Part shown: positions 45,920 to 55,589 of the stretch, one piece after another
How positions within the stretch are numbered: position 1 is the first letter of the stretch
Layout of the letters: each line of letters opens with the position of its first letter
Origin: Helicobacteraceae bacterium
GTDB taxonomy: Bacteria > Campylobacterota > Campylobacteria > Campylobacterales > Helicobacteraceae
DNA length: 60,894 nt
Reading direction: 5' to 3'
Assembly: GCA_900766555.1 (NCBI GenBank)
Contig: CAAFVR010000037.1
Span: 1-60,894, forward strand
The notes under the pieces: generated by a model
Told to the model about the DNA's origin: nothing
Database searches by the model: none
The model's input: only the letters and a program-made list of their open reading frames with translations
Translations under genes and position numbers: made by a program

Positions 45920-47183
45920 GGAGCTTGATTACAAAGGCCTTTTGAGCGCAAAATGAACTGTCATTTATTTTGGATATAGCGCTTTGTAGATCCGATCTAG
46001 TGCAAAGATGCGTGACAAATTGTATTTGCGCCACCTGCTTTGTTTTAGCCTGATTTTGATAAACAAGCTCAAGAGATATATTGTGATGTTTAAAAATATT
46101 TGTGATTTCTTCTAAGACGCCGATTTTATCAAGTACAAAAAAACGGATATAAAAGCGCGATTTTATATCTTTTAGATCTTGCAAAATTAATTCGCGATGC
46201 AATTTATGGCCAAAATTTAGGCCACTTTTGCCGCGAGCAACTTCGATTAAATCGCTTATAACGGCACTTGCGGTGGCCTGCCCGCCGGCGCCAAGGCCAG
46301 ATACTAATATTTCACCGGATCTATCGCCAATAATGCTAAGTGCGTTATTTACGCCATTAATTTTGGCTAGCATTTCATCATCTTTTATCATGCAGAGCTC
46401 AACGCTTAGGCTTAAATTATTGCCATCTAAAATCGCATTGGCTAATAATTTTATGCTGCGTTTCATATTTTTAGCGAAATCTATATCCACATTTTGCAAG
46501 CCATAAATCCCGCTAATGCTTATATCTTCTGGCTTGGCATCAATGCCATAAGCGAGCGAGCTTAAAATCAAGAGCTTGTGCGCGGCGTCACTACCGTCTA
46601 GATCCAATGTGGGATCTGCTTCGGCATAGCCTAGATTTTGCGCGATATTAAGTGCTTCTTCAAAGCTTTTGTTTTCTTCCATTTGGCTTAAAATAAAATT
46701 GCTTGTGCCATTTAAAATGCCAGAAATGCGCAAGATATGATTTGCGCTCATGCCATCTTTTAATATCTTGATGACGGGCACGCCGCCGCAAACGCTAGCC
46801 TCAAAACCGATGCTAGATCCGATGTAGTCTCTAGCCAAGCGCTCAAGCTCAAAGCGATGATAGGCTAGCATGGCTTTATTTGCGGTGACTAGCGCTTTAT
46901 TTTTGGAGATCACTTTTTTTGCGACTTCATAGCTTTTGTCTATGCCGCCCATGAGCTCGATTACGATGTGGATTTCTGGATTATTAATTAATTCATCAAT
47001 TGAATTTGTAAGCGGGAGATCATAGATTTCGCGCGTTTTTGCAAGATCTCGCACGACGCCACAAATTGGCTTTAGCCGAACATTTGCGCGACTTTGTATT
47101 AGCTCAAAGCTATCATGTAATATTTTGACAACAGCGCTGCCAACAACGCCAACGCCAATTATTCCAACGCCAAGCTCCCTCAT
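45891..47183 (-). CDS. hom: Homoserine dehydrogenase
   Basis: Third step towards threonine and methionine. N-terminal NAD(P) site GIIGVGVVGSAVV, catalytic region GILNGTSNFI and ADPTLDLDGSDAAHKL, and a C-terminal ACT domain (FYIRFFVLDKIGVLEEITNIF) implying feedback control. I chose the ATG at 47183; TTG at 47198 would overlap the permease gene. An 11-mer copy (45988-45998) encodes CTRSDLQSA near the end. Confidence 0.93.
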   Translation of the reverse strand: MRELGVGIIGVGVVGSAVVKILHDSFELIQSRANVRLKPICGVVRDLAKTREIYDLPLTNSIDELINNPEIHIVIELMGGIDKSYEVAKKVISKNKALVTANKAMLAYHRFELERLARDYIGSSIGFEASVCGGVPVIKILKDGMSANHILRISGILNGTSNFILSQMEENKSFEEALNIAQNLGYAEADPTLDLDGSDAAHKLLILSSLAYGIDAKPEDISISGIYGLQNVDIDFAKNMKRSIKLLANAILDGNNLSLSVELCMIKDDEMLAKINGVNNALSIIGDRSGEILVSGLGAGGQATASAVISDLIEVARGKSGLNFGHKLHRELILQDLKDIKSRFYIRFFVLDKIGVLEEITNIFKHHNISLELVYQNQAKTKQVAQIQFVTHLCTRSDLQSAISKINDSSFCAQKAFVIKLHEQPQSQSH

Positions 47184-47187
47184 GAAC

Positions 47188-48237
47188 TCATTTGTCAAAG
47201 TGGATTCGCGGATCTACTAATACATATATTAAATCGCTAATAATAGCTAGCACAAGTCCCAATAATGTAAAGACATATAAGCTGCCAAAAACGGTTGGAT
47301 AATCGCGATAAATTAGCGAGTCATAGCCCAAAAGCCCTAGGCCATCTAGGCTGAAAATAACTTCAACTAGAAAGGATCCAGTAAAAAACATACCCAAAAA
47401 TACAGCAGGAAAACTCGCGATCACAAGCAACATCGCATTTCTAAACACATGACGATATAGCACTCTGCTTTCGCTAACGCCTTTGATGCGCGCATATGTA
47501 ACATAGTATTTATGGAATTCTTCTATGAATGAATTTTTGACAAGCAATACAAGTGTCGCAAAACCGCCAAGAGAAATAGTTATCACTGGTAAAAATATAT
47601 GATGTATATAATCGCCAATTTTTCCAAAAAAGCCTAGCTCTTCAAAATCGGGTCCAACAAGCCCTTTTAGCGGGAACCAGTCAAAATAAACTCCGCTAGC
47701 AAAAAATAAAATTAATATGATCCCAAATAAAAATACGGGTATAGAATTTGCCACAACAATTAAAATTGAGCTCACCACATCAAAGCGCGAGCCATCAGCT
47801 CTGGCTTTAAAAATACCAAGCGGTATGCCTATCAAATAAATTATGAGTGTGGAGAAGACGCCCAGCGATATGGATACTGGCATTTTCTCAATTATCAGAT
47901 CTACCACGGAAATATCGCGAAAATAGCTTTTACCAAGGTCAAATGTGAGATATTGTTTTAGCAAAAGTAGGTAACGCTCATAAATTGGCTTATCGAAACC
48001 ATATAGTTTTTTGATTTCTTCAACGGCTTTGTTATCTAGTCCTTTGTCGCCGCGATATAGGCTGTCATGCTTTTGCGTTATTGTTTCTTGGCCGGTTATG
48101 GAGCTATCTTCGATTTTATTAATTAGCTGCTCAACTGGCCCGCCAGGAGATAGCTGGATTATAAAAAAGTTAAGTGTGATTATCCCAAGCAAGGTGGGGA
48201 TAATAAGCAAAAGGCGCTTTATTATGTAATTGGTCAT
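47188..48237 (-). CDS. Oligopeptide ABC transporter permease, YejB-like
   Basis: A 349-residue permease of the DppB/OppB fold with six helices. The N-terminal YIIKRLLLIIPTLLGIITLNFFIIQLSPGGPVEQ is typical of YejB, the microcin C/peptide permease. The extended loop with TGQETITQKHDSLYRGDKGL is also typical of that subgroup. It overlaps yejA by four bases. The second permease (YejE) and ATPase (YejF) expected in the operon are not here; hom follows directly. Confidence 0.86.
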   Translation of the reverse strand: MTNYIIKRLLLIIPTLLGIITLNFFIIQLSPGGPVEQLINKIEDSSITGQETITQKHDSLYRGDKGLDNKAVEEIKKLYGFDKPIYERYLLLLKQYLTFDLGKSYFRDISVVDLIIEKMPVSISLGVFSTLIIYLIGIPLGIFKARADGSRFDVVSSILIVVANSIPVFLFGIILILFFASGVYFDWFPLKGLVGPDFEELGFFGKIGDYIHHIFLPVITISLGGFATLVLLVKNSFIEEFHKYYVTYARIKGVSESRVLYRHVFRNAMLLVIASFPAVFLGMFFTGSFLVEVIFSLDGLGLLGYDSLIYRDYPTVFGSLYVFTLLGLVLAIISDLIYVLVDPRIHFDK

Positions 48238-50057
48238 TTTTTTATCCTAGATTGTATCTCTTGTTTTTCCTTGCTATCAATCCACCAAGTCATGATGTCA
48301 ATATTGTATGGCGCTATGACCTTGGGCAATTTAATGTAATCCCAATAGGCTATCCGCACGCCAGATAGATAAAATTGCGGTATTACATAATCGCCAAACA
48401 TCAAAAGCCTATCCATAGCTTTAACGACATTTATCATGTCTTGTCTTGATTTTGGACTTATGATGCGCTTTATTAGAGCATCAATTACTGGATCTTTGAT
48501 ACCGGCATAATTTCTCATGCCCTCTTTGTCGACGCTATCAGATCCGAAGAAATATTCCTGCTCATTTCCCGGACTATTAGATTGACCCACAAAACCCATT
48601 ATTGCGTCATAATTAAATTTGCACACATTTGCTCGATATCTTGGTGCATCATAAATTAATACATCCATATCGATACCAAGTCGTTCTAGAGATTTTTTAT
48701 AAAATAAGCCTAAGCGTTCATAGCCCTTGATCCCAAGCATGAGCGTGAATTTAAAAGGCTCTCCTGTCTTTTTATTCACAAGTTTGAAATCTCTAATTTC
48801 ATAGCCGGCTTCTTCTAGTAATTTTGCGGCATAAACTAAATTATCTCTGTAATTTTCTCCAAGGCCACTACCCCCATCTGTGCGCGGCAGGGCATAAGAT
48901 CTGGTGAAAAAATCTGGATAACGCTCTAGGATCTGCTTTTTATATGGTTCATATATTTTTAGATCTTCTTTGCTTGGCAGCTTATTCATAGCAAATTCGC
49001 TATGGTCAAAAAAGCTTTGTATCCTCGTGTATTGCGAATAATAAAGATTTTTATTAACCCATTCCGCATTAAATGCATATAAAAGCGCTCTTCTAACGCG
49101 CCAATCTTTAAATAAATCTCTCCTAGTATTAAAGAAAATCCCGCTCATCCCAGATGGATAGCCCTGCTCGATAACTTCGCGCTTAATTAATCCATCATCA
49201 ATTGCATGCCCGGTATAATCGCGCGCCCAAACTTTGGATGTGCTCTCAAATCGATAGTCATAATCGCCCTTTAAAAAGGCCTTTAGAGCTACTGTTTCAT
49301 CTTTGTAATATTCGAATTTGATTTTGTCAAAATTATAAAAGCCAACAGCAACTGGCAAATCTTTTGCCCAATAATTTTTATCGCGAACAAAGGTTATGCG
49401 CTTACCTAGATCAAAACTATCGACTTTGTAGGGGCCAGATCCGATTGGCCGCGCTAGGGAATCTTCGCCAAATGTATTTTTGCCATTTTTCATATAAACA
49501 TGCATTGGGATCGCTGGCACTTCGCCCAAAATCATGGGCAATTCGTTATTGTCGTTCACTTTGAAGTTGAAGCGTACGCGGGATTCATCAAGCACATCAA
49601 CACTTTTTACGTCACTAAAATAGCGCTTGTACAATATGTTTTTCTCAACTATTGTTTCATAGCTGAATTTTATGTCACTTGCCGTAACTTTTGTCCCATC
49701 ATGAAAGCGCGCCTTTGGATTGATATGAAAAGTGACTGAAAATTTATCTTTAGCCACTTTCATGTCATCCGCTATTAATCCATATCTGGCAAATGGTTCA
49801 TCATCTGAACTTTGCGTTAACGTGTCATAAACATATCCAAGACCTGCGGCTGGAACAACATTTAATAAATATTGATTCAAGCTATCATATGTGCCATTGA
49901 TATGACTTATGAACTCGCCACCTTTTGGCGCATCTGGATTTACATAATCAAAGTGCTTAAAATCGGGTTTGTATTTGAGCTCGCCCGTTATTGATATCGC
50001 ATAATCTGCCAATAAAGCCTGCGTTGCAAAAATACAAAATACTAAAAATTTCCTCAT
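48234..50057 (-). CDS. Oligopeptide-binding protein, YejA-like
   Basis: Periplasmic solute-binding protein of about 607 residues, family 5. The signal peptide MRKFLVFCIFATQALLA is followed by the YejA-type start ISITGELKYKPDFKHFDYVNPDAPKGG. The length matches YejA rather than OppA. AAGGAGTGG supports the ATG at 50057, which overlaps the surE stop. With the permease it would import peptides or microcin C-like nucleotide peptides. Confidence 0.86.
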   Translation of the reverse strand: MRKFLVFCIFATQALLADYAISITGELKYKPDFKHFDYVNPDAPKGGEFISHINGTYDSLNQYLLNVVPAAGLGYVYDTLTQSSDDEPFARYGLIADDMKVAKDKFSVTFHINPKARFHDGTKVTASDIKFSYETIVEKNILYKRYFSDVKSVDVLDESRVRFNFKVNDNNELPMILGEVPAIPMHVYMKNGKNTFGEDSLARPIGSGPYKVDSFDLGKRITFVRDKNYWAKDLPVAVGFYNFDKIKFEYYKDETVALKAFLKGDYDYRFESTSKVWARDYTGHAIDDGLIKREVIEQGYPSGMSGIFFNTRRDLFKDWRVRRALLYAFNAEWVNKNLYYSQYTRIQSFFDHSEFAMNKLPSKEDLKIYEPYKKQILERYPDFFTRSYALPRTDGGSGLGENYRDNLVYAAKLLEEAGYEIRDFKLVNKKTGEPFKFTLMLGIKGYERLGLFYKKSLERLGIDMDVLIYDAPRYRANVCKFNYDAIMGFVGQSNSPGNEQEYFFGSDSVDKEGMRNYAGIKDPVIDALIKRIISPKSRQDMINVVKAMDRLLMFGDYVIPQFYLSGVRIAYWDYIKLPKVIAPYNIDIMTWWIDSKEKQEIQSRIKK

Positions 50058-50851
50058 ATTAACCACTCCTTAATGCCATTTATGTCCTCATAGCTCGTTG
50101 TATTTACCATGAGTGGCGTAATTGAAACATAGCCATCTTTTAGCGCAGCAAAGTCGTTACAAACTCCACTTATGCGCCCTAGCTCAAATTTATCTCGATC
50201 TTCAAAGCCAGATGCCTGCTGACCTATCCAATGATATACTAAATCGCGCGGGTCTACATTGGTAGCTATCTTTGGATCATAGAGGCGATAGCTCATTTGT
50301 GTAATTTTGTAACCTTTCCAATCTTTTGGCTGTATATTTGGCACATTAACATTTAGTAATTTGCGTCCATTAAGCGGGTATTTATCTTTAAAAATCCTGC
50401 TTACTAGATCTGATATGACATGTTTTGAGAGCGTGAAATCCACATTTGCTTTGTCGCGCTTGATAATCCGTTGAGATATCGCAATCGCTGGAATATTATA
50501 TATCGCGCCCTCCATTGCGCCAGCAACCGTGCCAGAATATGTAATGTCCTCGCCCATATTTGTGCCCAAATTAATGCCTGAAACCACCAAATCTGGCTTT
50601 TTATCTTTAAAAAATAAATTCATGGCCAAATATATGCAATCTGTTGGCGCGCCATCATCTACTTTGTAAAAATCCTTTGCGACTTCATAAACGCGAAGTG
50701 GACTTGTGATGCTTAGCCCATGTCCGCAGGCAGATTTCTCATTTGCTGGAGCGATGCAAATTACTCGCCCAAATGCGCGCAGGCTATCGCATAGCTCCAA
50801 AAGCCCTTTTGATTCATATCCATCATCATTTGTAACGAGAATTGTTTTCAT
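50054..50851 (-). CDS. surE: 5'/3'-nucleotidase SurE
   Basis: Divalent-metal phosphatase acting on nucleoside 5'- and 3'-monophosphates and short polyphosphate. Metal ligands Asp9 and Asp10 are in TNDDGYESKGL; Ser and Asn ligands fall in APANEKSACGH and VSGINLGTNMG. The 265-residue length is normal. It overlaps the flanking genes by four bases each. Confidence 0.94.
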   Translation of the reverse strand: MKTILVTNDDGYESKGLLELCDSLRAFGRVICIAPANEKSACGHGLSITSPLRVYEVAKDFYKVDDGAPTDCIYLAMNLFFKDKKPDLVVSGINLGTNMGEDITYSGTVAGAMEGAIYNIPAIAISQRIIKRDKANVDFTLSKHVISDLVSRIFKDKYPLNGRKLLNVNVPNIQPKDWKGYKITQMSYRLYDPKIATNVDPRDLVYHWIGQQASGFEDRDKFELGRISGVCNDFAALKDGYVSITPLMVNTTSYEDINGIKEWLI

Positions 50852-51717
50852 ACCTTTTCCTTTATGAATGCATCTAAAAATGCCAGATTTTGCGATAGTT
50901 CTTGCGGTAGGCTAGATCTGATCTCTAGCACTTTTTGCGCTTGTTCTTTGCTAGCTTTAATTGCGCCATCTAATCCTAGGATGCGCACATAGCTATTTTT
51001 GAAAGCATCTTTTTGGCTTGATTTTCCAGAGGCTAATTCTGAGGCTGTGACATCAATTAAGTCATCACGAATTTGGAAAAATAAGCCAAGCTCAAGTCCA
51101 AATTCACGCAAACGTTTTAATATCTCTAAATCTAATTGGCAAATTACTCCGCCCATTTCAAAGCTAGCGGCAATTAATTTGGCCGTTTTATTTATGTGCA
51201 CGATTTTTAAGCGCTCTAGATCTAACTTTTTGTCCGCAAAATAGCAATCCATAGCTTGGCCTGCGACCATGCCAGAAATCCCGCCATCGCGAGATAATAT
51301 TTCCACTAATTTAAGGCAAACCAAAGGGTCTAGATCCGCTTGACTAAGCAAATAAAAGGCATAGCTCTGCAAACCATCGCCCACTAAAATGGCGCTCGCT
51401 TCGTCGTATTTCATATGCAATGTGGGATTGGATCTGCGAAGTGCCGCATTATCCATCGCTGGGAGATCATCATGTATTAGCGAATATGTATGCATAACTT
51501 CAAGCGCTAATGCTATATCAAAGCTTTTTCTAATCAGATCTGGGCAAAAAGAATTGATAGTGCTAAATAAAAGTTTTGGGCGAAAGCGCTTGCCGCCATT
51601 TTGTAGCATTTCCCATAGCGCAATCGCAAAATATGGATGAAATCCTGGCACAAGGCTTGAGATTTTGACCTGATGCTTGGTTAAAAATAGTTCAAAATCT
51701 TCTAAAATCTTTTTCAA
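50848..51717 (-). CDS. ispA: Polyprenyl synthetase (geranyl/farnesyl diphosphate synthase)
   Basis: Condenses IPP with DMAPP/GPP. The first Asp-rich motif is LIHDDLPAMDN and the second is QIRDDLIDV. The 289-residue length fits short-chain FPP synthases. The start appears to be TTG at 51717, since no ATG precedes the conserved region; the ribosome site is weak. It uses the products of ispH encoded elsewhere in the window. Confidence 0.9.
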   Translation of the reverse strand: MKKILEDFELFLTKHQVKISSLVPGFHPYFAIALWEMLQNGGKRFRPKLLFSTINSFCPDLIRKSFDIALALEVMHTYSLIHDDLPAMDNAALRRSNPTLHMKYDEASAILVGDGLQSYAFYLLSQADLDPLVCLKLVEILSRDGGISGMVAGQAMDCYFADKKLDLERLKIVHINKTAKLIAASFEMGGVICQLDLEILKRLREFGLELGLFFQIRDDLIDVTASELASGKSSQKDAFKNSYVRILGLDGAIKASKEQAQKVLEIRSSLPQELSQNLAFLDAFIKEKV

Positions 51718-51749
51718 AGTTGGCCAAATTTTTGCTCAATTATATGAAT

Positions 51750-52658
51750 TTATAAAGCTTTTGCTATAAAACCTCGGTCATAATATGAAAAATCTATATA
51801 AAAATTTGCTATAAAGCCGCTTTTTTTTAACACTTCAGCCATAATTGCCTTTTGATCAAAGCCAATTTCACATATTAAAAAATTGGAATGCTTTTTAGCA
51901 AAATGCACTATATCTTCTAAAATCTCAGTCCCATTAAGCCCGCCAAAAAGCGCAATCTCTGGCTCTTTTAGCACATGCGGCTCAAGTCTTGCGCATCTTG
52001 AAATATAGGGCGGATTTGAAATTATTAAATCAAATTTAGAGTCAGGTTTAAAGGCCCTAAAATCTGTTTCGTGCAAGCTAATTTTTGGCATAAAACTTTC
52101 GCAATTATAGATGTCACATTCTCTTAAAATGGAGTTAAAAATGCCCAAATCTGGCAGATTATTTTGAAATTTTTTAATATTTTGCTCTGTAATTTTTATC
52201 GCAGTTGGCGAAATATCAAGCGCTGTGATATCAAGATCTGCAAAGGCTAGCGCAAGACAAATGGAGATAATGCCAGATCCGACGCCAATTTCAAGCACGG
52301 ATTTTATTTTGTATTCTTCTATCAATCTTAGCGCTTTGATAACTAACAGTTCCGTTTCTGGACGCGGTATTAAAACGCCAAAATCGACATCAAAGCTCAT
52401 GCCAAAAAAGCTAGCACTTTTGATTATATATTCTAGTGGCACATTATTTCTGCGCTGATTTACTAGATTCATTAGTTGCTTAAGTTGCACATCTGATATC
52501 TCAGAATATGGATTAATATGCAGATATTCTCTGCTTTTTTGCAGCACAAAAGCTAGTAAAATTTCAGCCTCAAAGGCAGTTCTAATCTTTTGATCTCTTA
52601 AATAAGCCCTAGCTAGATCTAGCGCATATTTTATTTTTATATTTTTATTGATGCTCAT
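51750..52658 (-). CDS. prmC: Release factor glutamine methyltransferase
   Basis: N5-methylates the GGQ glutamine of RF1/RF2. The SAM site is VLEIGVGSGIISICLAL and the catalytic motif is SNPPYIS. The N-terminal helical RF-binding domain covers about 85 residues. It is 302 residues long, with an insertion around residues 160-180 (KKFQNNLPDLGIFNSILREC). It overlaps the M48 protease gene by 14 bases. Confidence 0.92.
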   Translation of the reverse strand: MSINKNIKIKYALDLARAYLRDQKIRTAFEAEILLAFVLQKSREYLHINPYSEISDVQLKQLMNLVNQRRNNVPLEYIIKSASFFGMSFDVDFGVLIPRPETELLVIKALRLIEEYKIKSVLEIGVGSGIISICLALAFADLDITALDISPTAIKITEQNIKKFQNNLPDLGIFNSILRECDIYNCESFMPKISLHETDFRAFKPDSKFDLIISNPPYISRCARLEPHVLKEPEIALFGGLNGTEILEDIVHFAKKHSNFLICEIGFDQKAIMAEVLKKSGFIANFYIDFSYYDRGFIAKAL

Positions 52659-53877
52659 AACCTAGAGCTCGCAGGCGATCTAATAATGGCGGATGTATGT
52701 GATAAAAAAATGTATAGATCGGATGAAAATGCGGGAAATCCTCGCTATGCACGATGCGAAGCAGCGCATCAGCTAGATAAAAATTGCCAGTTAAACTTGC
52801 ACCAAATCTATCGGCGCGATATTCATAACTTCTACTAAAATAGCCAAAAAAGCACCTGCCCCAAAAAATAATCGCACTTGAGAGCAACATTACAAAGGCT
52901 AGGATTTGCCCCATGTATAAATCAAGATATATGCCATATAAAACATGCGGCACTAAGATATCCATAGCTAGAAATAAGCTAAAGGCTATAAAGCTTAAAA
53001 CTAGCGTTTTTTTGAGCAAATCTTTGTATTTTAGATGCCCTAATTCATGCCCAATAATTGCCAAAATGCCATCATTGCTTATTTTGCTATTTAGTAGCGC
53101 TTCAAATAAAATTATGCGTTTTTGTGAGAAAATCCCGCCAAAATACGCATTCAAAAGGCCATCTTTTCGTCCCGTATCCATCGTATAAATCCCAGAGGCG
53201 CTAGATCCGATGTTTTTTATGAGATTATTTATGCGATTATTTAAATGGCGATTTTTTAGGGGCGATTTTTTATTGAAATATGGCGCAATGATGCAAGGAT
53301 AGATCATATTTATGCAAATTAAAATTACAGCGCAAAAGATGGATACATAAATCCACCAAAAAGAAAAATTAAGAGCCAAAAAAGAGAGTGCATAACCGCA
53401 TATAAATCCGGTCACAAAAAAGATACTAGCCGTTTTGATTTCATCTTGAATAAAAAGCCAGATACTAACATTTCCAAAGCCAAATTTCCGATCTAGATAT
53501 ACTTTTTTATAAAAATTAACCGGCAATAGCAAGATCTGATTTGAAATCAAAAAGCAGATGATAAAAAGCGCACTTTGTATGTGCAAATCAAGATTTAGGC
53601 TAATAAATTTTTGCAACCAAACAAAGCCAAAAACAACCCAAAAACCAAATAAGATAAATCTATAAAAAGCTAGAAAAATAGAGAGATTTAACGATTCTAG
53701 CGCATAAAAGCCCGCGCGCTTGTAATTGCTGCCATGCAAAATTACGGCATCTTCATATAACTTTTCTCTTACAAATGCAATTTGCTTAAAATCTACAAAA
53801 ATACTAGGCAGCATATAGCCAAAAACATATGCCACAAATAATGCTAAAAACACAAGCGACCAAAACTTTTGAGACAT
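52645..53877 (-). CDS. M48 family (Ste24-like) zinc metalloprotease
   Basis: An integral membrane protease. About six helices surround the zinc motif HELGHLKYKD, and the third ligand should be the Glu in SYEYRADRFG. The arrangement, with FGNVSIWLFIQDE in place of the usual FGFN motif region, follows the CAAX prenyl protease 1 (Ste24) subgroup rather than HtpX. I chose the ATG at 53877 (410 residues); earlier codons at 53919 or 53955 cannot be excluded but run towards the pyrG start on the other strand. Likely role in membrane protein quality control. Confidence 0.82.
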   Translation of the reverse strand: MSQKFWSLVFLALFVAYVFGYMLPSIFVDFKQIAFVREKLYEDAVILHGSNYKRAGFYALESLNLSIFLAFYRFILFGFWVVFGFVWLQKFISLNLDLHIQSALFIICFLISNQILLLPVNFYKKVYLDRKFGFGNVSIWLFIQDEIKTASIFFVTGFICGYALSFLALNFSFWWIYVSIFCAVILICINMIYPCIIAPYFNKKSPLKNRHLNNRINNLIKNIGSSASGIYTMDTGRKDGLLNAYFGGIFSQKRIILFEALLNSKISNDGILAIIGHELGHLKYKDLLKKTLVLSFIAFSLFLAMDILVPHVLYGIYLDLYMGQILAFVMLLSSAIIFWGRCFFGYFSRSYEYRADRFGASLTGNFYLADALLRIVHSEDFPHFHPIYTFFYHIHPPLLDRLRALGYEHQ

Positions 53878-53933
53878 TCTAAAGCAAAAAAACAAATTTT
53901 TATTAAAATTAGCCTTCATATAAATGGAGCAAT

Positions 53934-55583
53934 ATGCAAAATACGCTTGGTACAAAGTTCATTTTCATAACTGGCGGAGTTATGAGCAGTCTTGGCAAGG
54001 GCATAGCTAGCTCAAGCCTTGCCACACTTCTAAAGTCATGTGATTATAAAATCTCGGTCCTAAAAATCGATCCCTATATAAATGTGGATCCCGGCACGAT
54101 GAGTCCACTTGAGCATGGCGAGGTTTTTGTCACAAGCGATGGCGCTGAAACGGATCTAGACATCGGGCATTATGAACGCTTTTTGGATACGAATTTAACT
54201 AAGAAAAATAATTTTACAACAGGCCAGATCTACCAAAGCGTAATCGAAAATGAGCGCGCTGGCAAATATCTTGGCAAAACAATCCAGGTAATCCCGCATA
54301 TCACAAATGAGATAAAAGATCGGATCTATGCCTGCGCAAAATCAGATGATGGATCTGATGTAGACTTCCTGATTGTTGAGATTGGCGGCACGGTGGGCGA
54401 TATTGAAAGCATGCCATTTTTGGAAACGCTGCGTCAGATGCGCCACGAGTTAGGGAGTTTGCGCGTTTGCACAATACATGTGACATTAATACCATATATC
54501 AAAACGACAGATGAGCTAAAAACAAAGCCAACTCAGCATAGCGTCCAAGAATTGCGGCGCATTGGCATTTCGCCTCAAATAATATTGGCTAGATCCGAAA
54601 TGGAGCTCGATTTGGACATAAAACGTAAGATCGCGCTATCTTGCGATGTCGATGAAGAAAATGTCATAGCGGATCTAGATGCCAAAAGCATATATCAATG
54701 CCCGCTCATGCTCCAAAATGAGGGCATTTTAGATGCAATTTGGCGCATTTTTAAGCTTGATAATAAAGCGTGCAGCATGCAGACTTGGCATTGTGTGGTG
54801 TCAAAAATAATAAGTCCCAAAAAGAGCGTAAAAATAGCCTTTGTGGGCAAATATCTGGGACTAAAAGAAAGTTATAAAAGCCTCATTGAAGCGCTAATTC
54901 ACGCTGGCGCGCATCTTGATACAAAAGTCTGCATTAATTGGATTGATAGCGAAGACAGCAATTTATTGGAATTACTAAAAGATAGCGATGGCATTTTGAT
55001 CCCCGGCGGATTTGGTATGCGCGGAATTAGCGGCAAAATAAAGGCCATAAATTTTGCTAGAACACAAAATGTGCCATTTCTTGGGATCTGCCTTGGCATG
55101 CAATTAAGCGTATTAGAATTTTTACAAAATGTAGCCAAGATAAATGCAAATTCAACCGAATTTGACAAAGATACAAAAGAGCCAGCAATATATTTGATTG
55201 AGGATTTTTTAGATCAAGATAATAAGCGTTCTTTTCGCACATATCAAAGTCCGCTCGGAGGCACAATGCGCCTTGGCGAATACGAATGCATCCTAAAAGA
55301 GGGCTCAAAAATACAGCAAGCCTATGGCGCAAATAATATAAGAGAGCGTCATCGTCACCGCTATGAGGTAAATCCGCATTATATTTCTATATTGCAAAAG
55401 CATGGCATGGAAATTTGCGCCACAAATGAAGATAAAAGCTTGGTTGAGGGTATTGAGATACCGAGTTTAGACTTTTTTATCGCTGTGCAATTTCATCCCG
55501 AATTTAATTCTAGATTAATGCGCCCAAGTCCAATAATATTGGATTTCCTAAAAGCGGCCAGCAGAAATAAAAATAAAAGCTGA
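53934..55583 (+). CDS. pyrG: CTP synthase
   Basis: Converts UTP to CTP with glutamine and ATP. The N-terminal synthetase domain starts KFIFITGGVMSSLGKGIASSS. The C-terminal class I glutaminase has the Cys in GICLGMQ and His/Glu in QFHPEF. The 549-residue length is standard. GGAG lies before the ATG at 53934. The 11-mer at 54317-54327 encodes KDRIYAC. recJ follows by six bases, an order shared with C. jejuni. Confidence 0.97.
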   Translation: MQNTLGTKFIFITGGVMSSLGKGIASSSLATLLKSCDYKISVLKIDPYINVDPGTMSPLEHGEVFVTSDGAETDLDIGHYERFLDTNLTKKNNFTTGQIYQSVIENERAGKYLGKTIQVIPHITNEIKDRIYACAKSDDGSDVDFLIVEIGGTVGDIESMPFLETLRQMRHELGSLRVCTIHVTLIPYIKTTDELKTKPTQHSVQELRRIGISPQIILARSEMELDLDIKRKIALSCDVDEENVIADLDAKSIYQCPLMLQNEGILDAIWRIFKLDNKACSMQTWHCVVSKIISPKKSVKIAFVGKYLGLKESYKSLIEALIHAGAHLDTKVCINWIDSEDSNLLELLKDSDGILIPGGFGMRGISGKIKAINFARTQNVPFLGICLGMQLSVLEFLQNVAKINANSTEFDKDTKEPAIYLIEDFLDQDNKRSFRTYQSPLGGTMRLGEYECILKEGSKIQQAYGANNIRERHRHRYEVNPHYISILQKHGMEICATNEDKSLVEGIEIPSLDFFIAVQFHPEFNSRLMRPSPIILDFLKAASRNKNKS

Positions 55584-55589
55584 GCTTGA

